Shown in pieces: positions 22,733 to 30,893 of a DNA stretch of 51,070 nucleotides. Location of the stretch: positions 1 to 51,070 of the forward strand of contig JBMOIF010000009.1 of NCBI GenBank assembly GCA_049317465.1. The letters are read 5' to 3'. A model generated the notes under the pieces. That model did no database searches, was not told the DNA's origin, and saw only the letters and a list, made by a program, of their open reading frames with translations. The translations under genes were made by a program, and so were the position numbers. This DNA is from CAIQIA01 sp049317465 (lineage in GTDB: Bacteria > Cyanobacteriota > Cyanobacteriia > PCC-6307 > Cyanobiaceae). How positions within the stretch are numbered: the stretch's first letter is position 1; every line of letters begins with the position of its first letter.

Positions 22733-24982
22733 TCACCCCGCCTCGGCGGGGTTTTTTGTTGGCGTTCTTTCCCCGCCAGGACGGGCCGTGATGCGCCGGT
22801 GGATCAGGGGCTGTTCGACCCGGCTGCCCAGCCGCTGCCGCCAGCGCTGGTGCAGATCGTTCAGCTCTGGCCCCTCCCCGGCCGGCCCGAGTCGCCATCG
22901 GTACCGGGAGGCCGGCCCGAACCATCGGTCCAGCAGGGCGTCTGTGATGGGCAGTGGCACCTGTTCCCGCCACTCCTCCTGGTGCACTCGCCAGCCCCCT
23001 TCGCTGAGGGCGGATCCCACCGACTCCCATCCGGCGGCCGCCTGCAGGCCTTCGACCTCGAGCTCCGTCAGCGCTCTCACTGCGGGCGGGAGGTCTGCAT
23101 CCATGAAGCCGGCCAGCAACCCGGCAGGGCCTGCGGCCGGCCGGCTGAACAGCAGGTCCAGGCGTCCGTCGTGGGTGAGCAGCTGTTCCAGGGTCATCAG
23201 CCAGCCCTGGCGGTCGCTTTCGGTGAAGGACACGGGGGGAGCCAGCACATTCCGACCCACCATCCGCTCAAACCGCTGGCCTGCCGGCAGCCGGGACGGC
23301 AGCTCGGCCAGGTTCCGGCCTGGCACCTGACACACCAGAGGGGCGATCAGGTCATCGAGCACACCCAGCTGGTCCCTGAGGCCTTCGGCGGTGCTCTCCT
23401 CCTCCACCTGCAGCACGGCCCCCCCCTCGGGACAGCCGTCCAGGGCCGGCAGAGCCCAGAGGAGCGAACGGCAATCGAGCACCAGCACCCGCTGCTGACG
23501 CTCCAGCGGAATCGAGGCCCAGAAGCGCTGCTGCAGGGTCTGCAACCGCTCCCCTTCCTGGGCCAGCTGGCGCCGCTGCCAACGTTCGAGCAACGGGTCC
23601 GCGGGGCCGCTGCTGAGGCTCTCCCCCTGCTCACTGGCCCATTCGGCGGCAGCCGCCAGTTGGGCGGCGCGACGGCGCTGCAGCTGTCCCCGTCGGGCTC
23701 CCTCCCAGCCGAGTCGACCGGGTTGCCAGAACACCTCCCCCTGCAGCCCGGCCGGCAGGTAGGCCTGGGCCACCCAGTGCTCGGCATAGGCATGGGGGTA
23801 GCGGTAGCCCTGACCGTCCCCGAAGGCCTTGCCGTCCCTGTGGCCATCGCGCAGATGTGACGGCACGGCGCTGGTCTTTTCCTGCCGCACGCGCCGGACG
23901 GCATCGAAGAACCCCAGGGTGCTGTTGCTCTTCTCGGTGGAAGCCAGATAAAGGGTGGCCTGCACCAGCGGGTACAGCCCCTCGGGCAGCCCCATGCGCT
24001 CGAAGGCCGCGGCACAGGCTTCGACGACAACGATCGCCTGGGGATCAGCCAGGCCGATGTCCTCGCCGGCGGCGATCAGCAGGCGGCGGAACAGGAACCG
24101 TGGATTTTCGCCGGCCTCCACCATCCTGGCCAGCCAGAACAGGGCAGCGTCGGCATCGCTGCCGCGGATGGATTTGATGAACGCGCTGATGGTGTCGAAG
24201 TGGGCGTCGCCCTGCTTGTCGTAGAGGACCGCCTGCTGCTGGATCGACTCCTCAGCCACCGTCAGGTTGATTCGGATGGTGCCGTCGGCATCGGCAGGGG
24301 TGGTGTCCACCGCCAGTTCCAGGGCGTTGAGCAGCGTCCGGGCATCACCCCCGGCCACGGCCACGAGGTGGTCACGGGCGGCGCCGTCGACCAGCACATC
24401 CCTGGCGCCGTAGCCGCGTTCCCGGTCCGTCAGGGCCCGTTCCAGCAGAACCTGCAGGTCTGCCGCCTCCAGGGGCTGCAGCCGGAAGAGCCTGGAGCGG
24501 CTCAGCAGGGCCTTGTTGACTTCAAAGAACGGATTCTCGGTGGTGGCGCCGATGAGCACCACCGTGCCGTTCTCGACCCAGGGCAACAGCGCATCCTGCT
24601 GGGCTGTGTTGAAGCGGTGCACCTCGTCGACGAACAGCAGCGTGCGCAGACCATGGCGGCCGAGGCGTTCGCGGGCACCGTCGATCGCTTCGCGCAGCTC
24701 GCGGATGCCGGCCAGCACGGCATTGAGGCTGGTGAAGCGGCAGCGGGTCGTGTTGGCGATGATCCGGGCCAGGGTCGTCTTGCCGGTTCCCGGCGGGCCA
24801 TGGAGGATCAGGCTGCCGATGCGGTCGGCGCTGATGGCCCGGCGCAGCAGACGTCCGGGCCCCAGGATCGCCTCCTGACCGACGAACTCCTCAAGGGTCC
24901 GCGGTCGCAGCCGTTCCGCCAGAGGGGCGAGCTGCTGACGTCTGGCGTCGGCCTGGTGCTCGAAGAGGTCCATGGCCGTCAT
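22733..24982 (-). CDS. rarA: RarA/MgsA AAA+ ATPase fused to a C-terminal domain
   Basis: RarA acts at stalled replication forks. The N-terminal half is a clamp-loader-like AAA+ ATPase with Walker A GPPGTGKTT (about residue 62), Walker B LLFVDEVHRF and sensor 'GATTENPFFEV'. The family's C-terminal helices follow ('SIRGSDADAALFWLARMVEAGE', 'LAGEDIGLADPQ'). After about residue 420 comes a further 320-residue domain with a Gly/Ala/Gln-rich linker. Fusions of this kind are known in marine and freshwater picocyanobacteria; the added domain has no assigned function. The ATG at 24982 (or 24973) was chosen over an upstream frame extension. Its stop region holds the terminator of the convergent gene. 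Confidence 0.9.
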   Translation of the reverse strand: MTAMDLFEHQADARRQQLAPLAERLRPRTLEEFVGQEAILGPGRLLRRAISADRIGSLILHGPPGTGKTTLARIIANTTRCRFTSLNAVLAGIRELREAIDGARERLGRHGLRTLLFVDEVHRFNTAQQDALLPWVENGTVVLIGATTENPFFEVNKALLSRSRLFRLQPLEAADLQVLLERALTDRERGYGARDVLVDGAARDHLVAVAGGDARTLLNALELAVDTTPADADGTIRINLTVAEESIQQQAVLYDKQGDAHFDTISAFIKSIRGSDADAALFWLARMVEAGENPRFLFRRLLIAAGEDIGLADPQAIVVVEACAAAFERMGLPEGLYPLVQATLYLASTEKSNSTLGFFDAVRRVRQEKTSAVPSHLRDGHRDGKAFGDGQGYRYPHAYAEHWVAQAYLPAGLQGEVFWQPGRLGWEGARRGQLQRRRAAQLAAAAEWASEQGESLSSGPADPLLERWQRRQLAQEGERLQTLQQRFWASIPLERQQRVLVLDCRSLLWALPALDGCPEGGAVLQVEEESTAEGLRDQLGVLDDLIAPLVCQVPGRNLAELPSRLPAGQRFERMVGRNVLAPPVSFTESDRQGWLMTLEQLLTHDGRLDLLFSRPAAGPAGLLAGFMDADLPPAVRALTELEVEGLQAAAGWESVGSALSEGGWRVHQEEWREQVPLPITDALLDRWFGPASRYRWRLGPAGEGPELNDLHQRWRQRLGSRVEQPLIHRRITARPGGERTPTKNPAEAG
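22736..22757 (+). terminator. Intrinsic terminator of the DUF1400 gene
   Basis: CCCCGCC at 22736-22742 pairs with GGCGGGG at 22745-22751 around a very short loop (in practice CCCCGC/GCGGGG with loop CTCG), followed by six T residues. It lies 44 bases after the DUF1400 stop. The same bases encode the last few residues of the rarA-fusion gene on the opposite strand. Confidence 0.85.
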
Positions 24983-25035
24983 GCTGGCGTCTCCGCCGCA
25001 GCCCCGGCAGGCTGGAGGCGCCCCGTGATCGTTCC

Positions 25036-26193
25036 GTGCGCCGCCCCGCGGTCCTGCTGCTGGCTGCTCTTCCCGCCCTGACCGCCTGCCGGCCCCGGAC
25101 GGCGGAGCCGCCCCCACGGGTGCCGCGGGTGGCGACGGCGGACCTGGCCCCGCACACGTTCCGTGAGCGCCGCGAGGTGGTCTCGACCCTCGAGGCCGTT
25201 GCGGATGTGCGGCTGGCCGCCACCTCGGCGGGCCGGGTCGATGCCCTCCCGATCCGCGAGGGGGATGTGGTGCAGGCGGGGGCGCTGCTGCTGCGCCTGC
25301 GGGTCCAGGAGCGCCAGGCCGATGTGGGCCAGGTGCAGGGTCAACTGGCGGCGGCCGAGGCCCGGGTGGTGGAGGAGCAGGCCCGGTTGGCCCGCGACCG
25401 GGCCAACTACCAGCGCTATCGCTACCTGCAGAGCCAGGGGGCCGCCAGCCAGCAGGATCTGGACACGTACCGCACCCAGGCGATCGCCCAGGAAGCCCAG
25501 CTCAAGGCCAGCGAGGACGGGGCCCGTTCCGCCAGGGCCCAGCTGGCGGCCGCTTCCGAACGGCTGCAGGACCGCCTCGTGCGCGCTCCCTTCGCCGGCC
25601 AGATCAGTGATCTGCGCGTCAAACCCGGGGATGTGCTGCGGGAGGGTGATCCGTTCACGCGTCTGCTGCGCAACGACCGGCTGCTCAGCCGCATCACCCT
25701 GCCCTCGACCCTGGCGGACCGGGTGCAGCCCGGGCAGACGGTGACGCTGGCCGATCCCATCAGCGGGCGGGTGCTGGCCACAGGCGGGGTCAGTTTCATT
25801 GATCCCACGGTTGATCCGGCCACCCAGTCGCTGCTCGTCAAGGCGGAGGTGGCCAACCCCGGCGGACGGCTGCGCAACGGTCAGCGGGTGCGGGCCTGGC
25901 TCGAGCTCGGCCGCCGCGAGGCCCTGGCGGTACCGTTCCAGGCCGTCACCCAGAGCGCAGGTCAGAGCTTCGTCTACACCCTCGGCCGTGGTTCGGATGG
26001 CCGGCCCCAGGCCCTGAAGGTGCCGGTGCGCCTCGGCCCATTGCAGGACGGCTGCTACCCGTTGCTCGACGGTCTGCAGGCGGGTGACAGCCTGATCACC
26101 AGCAACCTGCTCAATCTGCGGCACCGTGCCCCGGTCAGGCCCCAGGCCGGGCCGCCCGTGCGGTGTCTTGACCCCGCGGGCGCCCCCCCTTAG
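25036..26193 (+). CDS. RND efflux adaptor (membrane fusion protein), first of two
   Basis: This periplasmic adaptor of 385 residues has a lipoprotein signal: LPALTAC with the lipidated Cys at about residue 18. The HlyD-family layout follows: an N-terminal lipoyl half ('SAGRVDALPIREGDVVQAGALLLRL'), a coiled-coil hairpin (about 95-165, Gln/Ala/Arg-rich), the second lipoyl half ('RAPFAGQISDLRVKPGDVL') and beta-barrel and membrane-proximal domains. It starts with GTG, 53 bases from the divergent rarA gene, so that short gap must hold the operon promoter. A second, different adaptor and one RND pump follow. Confidence 0.88.
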   Translation: MRRPAVLLLAALPALTACRPRTAEPPPRVPRVATADLAPHTFRERREVVSTLEAVADVRLAATSAGRVDALPIREGDVVQAGALLLRLRVQERQADVGQVQGQLAAAEARVVEEQARLARDRANYQRYRYLQSQGAASQQDLDTYRTQAIAQEAQLKASEDGARSARAQLAAASERLQDRLVRAPFAGQISDLRVKPGDVLREGDPFTRLLRNDRLLSRITLPSTLADRVQPGQTVTLADPISGRVLATGGVSFIDPTVDPATQSLLVKAEVANPGGRLRNGQRVRAWLELGRREALAVPFQAVTQSAGQSFVYTLGRGSDGRPQALKVPVRLGPLQDGCYPLLDGLQAGDSLITSNLLNLRHRAPVRPQAGPPVRCLDPAGAPP

Positions 26194-26211
26194 GTTGCGG
26201 CCCTTGGCTGG

Positions 26212-27318
26212 GTGGACGTGCCAACCTCTTCTGCCCGTCGACGCGTGACGATCCAGGGGGGGCTGCTGGCTGCGGCCCTCGTGCTCCCCTGCGCCTGCGC
26301 CCGTCGTCCGCCGATGGCGGTGGCGCCACCGCCCACCTTCGCGCTGGCGAGTCCCCAGAGCCGGACCTTCCAGGACGAAGCGGTGTACCAGAGCACCCTG
26401 GAGGCGATTCGCAACGTCAACCTCTCCGCCGAGATCAGCGGCCGGATCGTGGCCATGACCATGCAGGAGGGGCAGACCGTCCGTCCTGGAGACCTGCTGT
26501 TCCGGCTTGACCAGGTGCAGCAGCAGGCCCAGGTCAACGCCACGGCCGCCGAGGCCCGCAAGGATCTGGTCAATGCCGAGCGTTACATCTTCCTCAACAA
26601 TCAGGGGGCGGTCTCGACCAAGGACCGGGACTATTACGTCACTCAGGCCATCCAGAGCGCCGACAAGCTACGTGCCGACAAGGCCACGCTCGGTTACAAG
26701 AACGTGCTGGCGCCCATCGCTGGACAGATCGGCAGCCTTCTCCACAAGCAGGGTGATGTGGTGAATCAGGGTGAAAAGATTGTCAACCTGATCGACAACA
26801 GTCAGCTCTGGTTGCGGCTTGATGTTCCGGCCGATCTCTCCAGCCGCATGCGCCTGGGGCTGCCGGTGCTTCTGCAGTCCCCTGACCGCTCCCGCACCCT
26901 GGCGCGAGGCAGCGTGACCTTCCTGGGGCCCGCCATCGATCCCCAGAGTCAGACCCTGCTGGCCAAGGCCACCTTCGACAACCCGGACGGCACCCTGCGC
27001 CACAACCAGCGGGTGAGCGCCATCCTGCAGTTCTCCAGTGGGGAGAGCCTGGCCATCCCTGAAGGAGCGGTGTTCCTGCAGGCCGGTCAGAGCTTCGTCT
27101 TCCGGGCCGTATCGGCGGACGAGGCCCGCCGTGCCCTGGGTCGCCCCCTGCAGCCCGAGCCTCCGGCCGGCAGCCTGGTGGCCCTGCAGGTGCCCGTCAC
27201 CGTTGGTGTTCTCCAGAACGGTCTGTATCCCGTCAGCCAGGGCCTCAATGCCCAGGACCGGGTGGTGCTCGGCAACCTTGCCCAGTTGCGCAGCGGCATG
27301 GGAATCAGGACCCGATGA
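26212..27318 (+). CDS. RND efflux adaptor (membrane fusion protein), second of two
   Basis: This 368-residue adaptor has a signal sequence ending in Cys residues ('LVLPCAC'), which may be a lipobox though the -1 Pro is unusual. It has the same domain order as its neighbour: lipoyl half ('NLSAEISGRIVAMTMQEGQTVRPGDLLFRL'), a hairpin with 'NAERYIFLNNQGAVSTKDRDYYV', second lipoyl half ('VLAPIAGQIGSLLHKQGDVV'), barrel and membrane-proximal domains. It starts with GTG at 26212 (26218 also possible) 18 bases after the first adaptor. It overlaps the pump gene by 4 bases (ATGA). Confidence 0.88.
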   Translation: MDVPTSSARRRVTIQGGLLAAALVLPCACARRPPMAVAPPPTFALASPQSRTFQDEAVYQSTLEAIRNVNLSAEISGRIVAMTMQEGQTVRPGDLLFRLDQVQQQAQVNATAAEARKDLVNAERYIFLNNQGAVSTKDRDYYVTQAIQSADKLRADKATLGYKNVLAPIAGQIGSLLHKQGDVVNQGEKIVNLIDNSQLWLRLDVPADLSSRMRLGLPVLLQSPDRSRTLARGSVTFLGPAIDPQSQTLLAKATFDNPDGTLRHNQRVSAILQFSSGESLAIPEGAVFLQAGQSFVFRAVSADEARRALGRPLQPEPPAGSLVALQVPVTVGVLQNGLYPVSQGLNAQDRVVLGNLAQLRSGMGIRTR

Positions 27319-30300
27319 GCCTCTCCGACACCTTCATCCGCCGCCCGGTGCTGAGCACCGTCTGCAGCATCCTCATCCTGCTGGCGGGGGTGATCGCCGT
27401 TCCGTTGCTGCCGATCGAGTACCTGCCCAACATTGCCCCGCCGACGATTCAGGTGAATGCCAGCCTGCCCGGGGCGGATGCTCTCACGGTTGAGAGTGCG
27501 GTCACCGGACCACTGGAGGAGCAGATCAACGGCGCCCCAGGCATGGATTACATCACCTCCTACAGCACCAGTGAAGGGGTGAGTCAGATCAATGTCTATT
27601 TCACGGCCGACACGGATCCGGCCATTGATCAGGTCAATGTTCTGAACAGGGTTCAGACCGCCAGCCCCCAGCTGCCCCAGCAGGTGAACGCCCAGGGCGT
27701 GACGGTGCAGCAGACCGCCAGCAGTTATCTGCTCGTCTACAACCTCACCTCCAGAGATGGCCAGTTCGATCGCAACTATCTGAACGGTCTGTACCAGCTG
27801 AACCTGGCCTATCCCCTCAGCCGTGCCGAGGGGGTTGGCCAGGTCAATGTCTTCGGCAGCAGCAATCCGGCCTATCGGCTCTGGGTCGATCCGCTCAAGC
27901 TCGCCCGCTTCAATCTGACAGTTTCCGATGTCACCAATGCCCTGCAGTCCCAGAACCGCATTGTCGTCGGGGGCACCATCGGCGGGCCTCCTCAGGATTC
28001 CACCAACCGCACGACCTTCCCAATCCTGGTGGAAGGGAACCTCACAACGGTCCAGGAATTCGAGAATCTGATTCTCAGTCGTGGGCCCAGTGGAGCCGCC
28101 GCCGACAAGGGACCCTCGGGAGGTCTGATCAGGCTCGGTGACGTGGGGCGCGCCGAGTACGCCTTCCAGAATTTCAATCAGTCGGCCATCGGCACGATCC
28201 AGGGGCATCCCTCGGTTGGATTCGGGGTGATTCAGCTGCCAGGCAGCAATGCCATCACCACCGCCAAGGCCGTCAATGCGGTTCTCAAGCAGTTTGAGTC
28301 GACCCTTCCCCCCGGTGTGGTGCTGGAGAAGGTCTTCGATCAGACCGATTTCATCAACGCCTCCATTGAAGGGGCTGTGGATGCCCTGCGTGACGCCGTT
28401 GTGCTGGTGCTGCTGATTATTTTCCTGTTCCTCCAGGACTGGAAAGCCACCGCGGTGCCTGCCCTGGCATTGCCCATCGCCCTGCTCGGCGCGCTGGTGT
28501 TCGTCAAGGTGTTCGGCTTTTCGATCAATGAGCTGACGCTCCTCGGTATCATTCTGGCCACTGGGCTTGTGGTCGATGACGCCATCGTTGTGGTGGAGGC
28601 GGTCTCGGCACGGATTGAAGCCGGAGACCGGCCGTTCGCGGCGGCATCCAATGCCATGAAGGAGCTCACCGGGGCGATTCTGGCCACCGCCCTTGTGCTG
28701 ATGGCGGTGTTCATTCCGGTGACCTTCTTCCCCGGGCCCACCGGGGTCATCTACCGCCAGTTCGCTCTCACGATCGTGTTCGCGATCATCGTCTCGACCT
28801 TCAATGCCATCACCGGCAAGCCCCTTCAGGCAGCGTTGCTGCTCGGCGGGGGCAAGGCCGAACCGAAGGGGCTGATGTGGACCGTGATCGGCGGCCTATT
28901 CGGCGCCGGATACGGCTGGCTCTTCGGTGGTCTGCCCTGGTGCATCGGCTTCGGTCTTCTCGGTGCTGTCGTCGGCACCTTTCTGGGGCCGATCTTCGCA
29001 GCCTTCAACGTTGCCTTCGCCAATCTGGCCAGGGGCTACGCCGCCCTGCTTGGTGCCGCGATCCGTCTGCGGCGCCTGCTGGTGGCTGTGCTCCTGGGCG
29101 GAGTGGTGCTCACTGGCATGGCGTTTCTGTCGGTGCCCAGCGGGTTTGTCCCAACAGAAGACCAGGGTTATGGCCTCGGCATCATTCAGTTGCCCCCTCA
29201 GGCATCGCTGGAGGCGACAATGGGGGTGGCTGAGCAGGCCCGCCGCATCGTCGCCCGTGAGTCTGATGTGGTGAGCGGCGAGATGATCGGTGGGGCCGGC
29301 TTCAACGGCGGTTCACTGAACCAGGGTCTGTTCTTCTTCGGCCTCAAGCCGATTGAGGAACGAACCAGTCCTGATCAGAACGCCAACCGCATCATTCGCC
29401 GTCTGAACAAGGCCTTCCAGGCCATTCCTGGCGCCAAGGTCCTGGCGATGCCACCGGCGGCGGTGCCTGGTTTCAGCGCCCAGGGGGGCCTGTCGTTCCA
29501 GCTCAATGACCTGAGCAACGGCGGATACAGCCCCACCGATCTGGCCCGCCTCGCCAACCAGCTGATCCAGCGCGCCCTGGCCAGTGGCGATTTTCTGAAC
29601 CTTTACACCCAGTACGTGAGTGACGCGCCGGTGTGGCGCCTTGAGCCCGATCGCGACCGCATGGCTTCGCTCAATGTTGATTTCGGCACCGCCATGGATG
29701 TGCTGGGTACGCTCAATGGAGGCAGTTTCGTCAACCAGACCTACGAGAACGGCCAGTACCGCCAGGTCTATGTCCAGGCCGAAGGGGATCGTCGCGCCAT
29801 CGTTCAGGACCTCAACAACCTCTATGTTCCGACAGTGTCCGGCCAGCAGGTTCCCCTGGCCAACGTCATCAGGGTGAAGCTCGACAGCGCTCCGCCGATC
29901 ATCAGTCACTACGACCTCTACCGGACGGTGCTGATCCAGGGCGTCGAGGGTCTCGGCAAAAGCAGCGGCCAGGCCATCGATTCTCTGCTCAACAGCTTCC
30001 AGCAGCTGCAGTTCAGCAACATCGGCCAGGCCTGGTCGGCCCTGAGCCGATCCGAGGTGGCCGCCGGCTCCCTGGCGGCCCTGGTGTTCGCCCTCGGTCT
30101 CGTGGTGGTCTATCTGGTGCTGTCAGCCCAGTACGGCAGCTACATCGACCCGCTGATCATCCTGATGACCGTGCCCCTGGCCATGCTCGGTGCTCTGGTC
30201 TTTCTTGTGAGCATGGGTCAGGTCAACAACGTCTATGCCCAGGTGGGACTGGTGACCCTGATCGGTCTGGCTGCCAAGAACGGCATCCTGATCGTCGACC

Positions 30301-30605
30301 TGGCCAACCAGCGCATGGAGGCCGGACTCTCCGCCAGCGATGCCGCCCGTGGTGCAGCCGAATCCCGCCTGCGTCCGATCCTGATGACCGCTTCGGCGGC
30401 ACTGGCGGGCTTTTTCCCGCTGGTGGTGGCCAGCGGTGCCAGCGCCCTGGCCCAGCGCAGTATCGGCTCGGTGATCTTCGGCGGGCTGCTGGTGGCCACG
30501 GTGCTCAGCCTCTTCGTGGTGCCTTCGTTCTATGTGCTGATGAAGAATCTCGAGGCCAGCTGGTTCCCCGCCAGCCACAGCGGTGATCCGCTGCCGGAGG
30601 GGTGA
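27315..30605 (+). CDS. RND multidrug efflux pump, HAE1/AcrB-like
   Basis: This inner-membrane pump of 1096 residues uses the proton gradient to export substrates. The N-terminus is 'FIRRPVLSTVCSILILLAGVIAVPLLPIEYLP', as in AcrB. The proton-relay acidic pair lies in 'GLVVDDAIVVVEAV' (Asp421 and Asp422, as in TM4) and the matching Lys in 'GLAAKNGILIVDLAN' (about Lys988, TM10). Between TM6 and TM7 there is an extra hydrophobic stretch (about residues 521-578) not in AcrB. It ends 3 bases before a small membrane-protein gene. No TolC-type outer-membrane channel is present in the window. Confidence 0.93.
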   Translation: MSLSDTFIRRPVLSTVCSILILLAGVIAVPLLPIEYLPNIAPPTIQVNASLPGADALTVESAVTGPLEEQINGAPGMDYITSYSTSEGVSQINVYFTADTDPAIDQVNVLNRVQTASPQLPQQVNAQGVTVQQTASSYLLVYNLTSRDGQFDRNYLNGLYQLNLAYPLSRAEGVGQVNVFGSSNPAYRLWVDPLKLARFNLTVSDVTNALQSQNRIVVGGTIGGPPQDSTNRTTFPILVEGNLTTVQEFENLILSRGPSGAAADKGPSGGLIRLGDVGRAEYAFQNFNQSAIGTIQGHPSVGFGVIQLPGSNAITTAKAVNAVLKQFESTLPPGVVLEKVFDQTDFINASIEGAVDALRDAVVLVLLIIFLFLQDWKATAVPALALPIALLGALVFVKVFGFSINELTLLGIILATGLVVDDAIVVVEAVSARIEAGDRPFAAASNAMKELTGAILATALVLMAVFIPVTFFPGPTGVIYRQFALTIVFAIIVSTFNAITGKPLQAALLLGGGKAEPKGLMWTVIGGLFGAGYGWLFGGLPWCIGFGLLGAVVGTFLGPIFAAFNVAFANLARGYAALLGAAIRLRRLLVAVLLGGVVLTGMAFLSVPSGFVPTEDQGYGLGIIQLPPQASLEATMGVAEQARRIVARESDVVSGEMIGGAGFNGGSLNQGLFFFGLKPIEERTSPDQNANRIIRRLNKAFQAIPGAKVLAMPPAAVPGFSAQGGLSFQLNDLSNGGYSPTDLARLANQLIQRALASGDFLNLYTQYVSDAPVWRLEPDRDRMASLNVDFGTAMDVLGTLNGGSFVNQTYENGQYRQVYVQAEGDRRAIVQDLNNLYVPTVSGQQVPLANVIRVKLDSAPPIISHYDLYRTVLIQGVEGLGKSSGQAIDSLLNSFQQLQFSNIGQAWSALSRSEVAAGSLAALVFALGLVVVYLVLSAQYGSYIDPLIILMTVPLAMLGALVFLVSMGQVNNVYAQVGLVTLIGLAAKNGILIVDLANQRMEAGLSASDAARGAAESRLRPILMTASAALAGFFPLVVASGASALAQRSIGSVIFGGLLVATVLSLFVVPSFYVLMKNLEASWFPASHSGDPLPEG

Positions 30606-30608
30606 GCC

Positions 30609-30893
30609 ATGCCTCTGCCGCCTCCTCCAGGCTACCGCCCCCCCGGACCGCAGAAGCAGATTGATCGCCGTCGGATCCTCTTTGCCGGGCTGCTCTATGG
30701 CTTTCTGGCCAGCGTGATTGTGCTGCTGGGTCATCGTGCGGCCCGGGCCAACGGCCGGCTCTTGCATGGGCTGCTCGTGCAGCCCCTCCTTGTTGTGGCC
30801 GCGGCCGCCGGCGCCTGCGGTGCCTGGAGCGAGACCATGCGCCAGCTGGCGCTGGTGGCCCGCGACCGTCCCCAGGACGATCGCTTCAGGTGA
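30609..30893 (+). CDS. Small hypothetical membrane protein downstream of the RND pump
   Basis: The 94-residue product begins with a Pro-rich N-terminus (MPLPPPPGYRPPGPQKQ) and has two hydrophobic segments (about residues 24-43 and 51-70). It is not recognised. It starts 3 bases after the pump stop, so it is probably the last gene of the efflux operon. Its stop overlaps the 3' end of the phosphoglucomutase gene by 8 bases in antisense. Possible roles include a small accessory subunit of the pump, but that is inference only. Confidence 0.55.
   Translation: MPLPPPPGYRPPGPQKQIDRRRILFAGLLYGFLASVIVLLGHRAARANGRLLHGLLVQPLLVVAAAAGACGAWSETMRQLALVARDRPQDDRFR

Noticed and set aside
22574..23860. 428-codon open frame running through the DUF1400 end and the rarA region
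   Set aside because: Crosses a terminator and overlaps rarA in antisense, with no family features.
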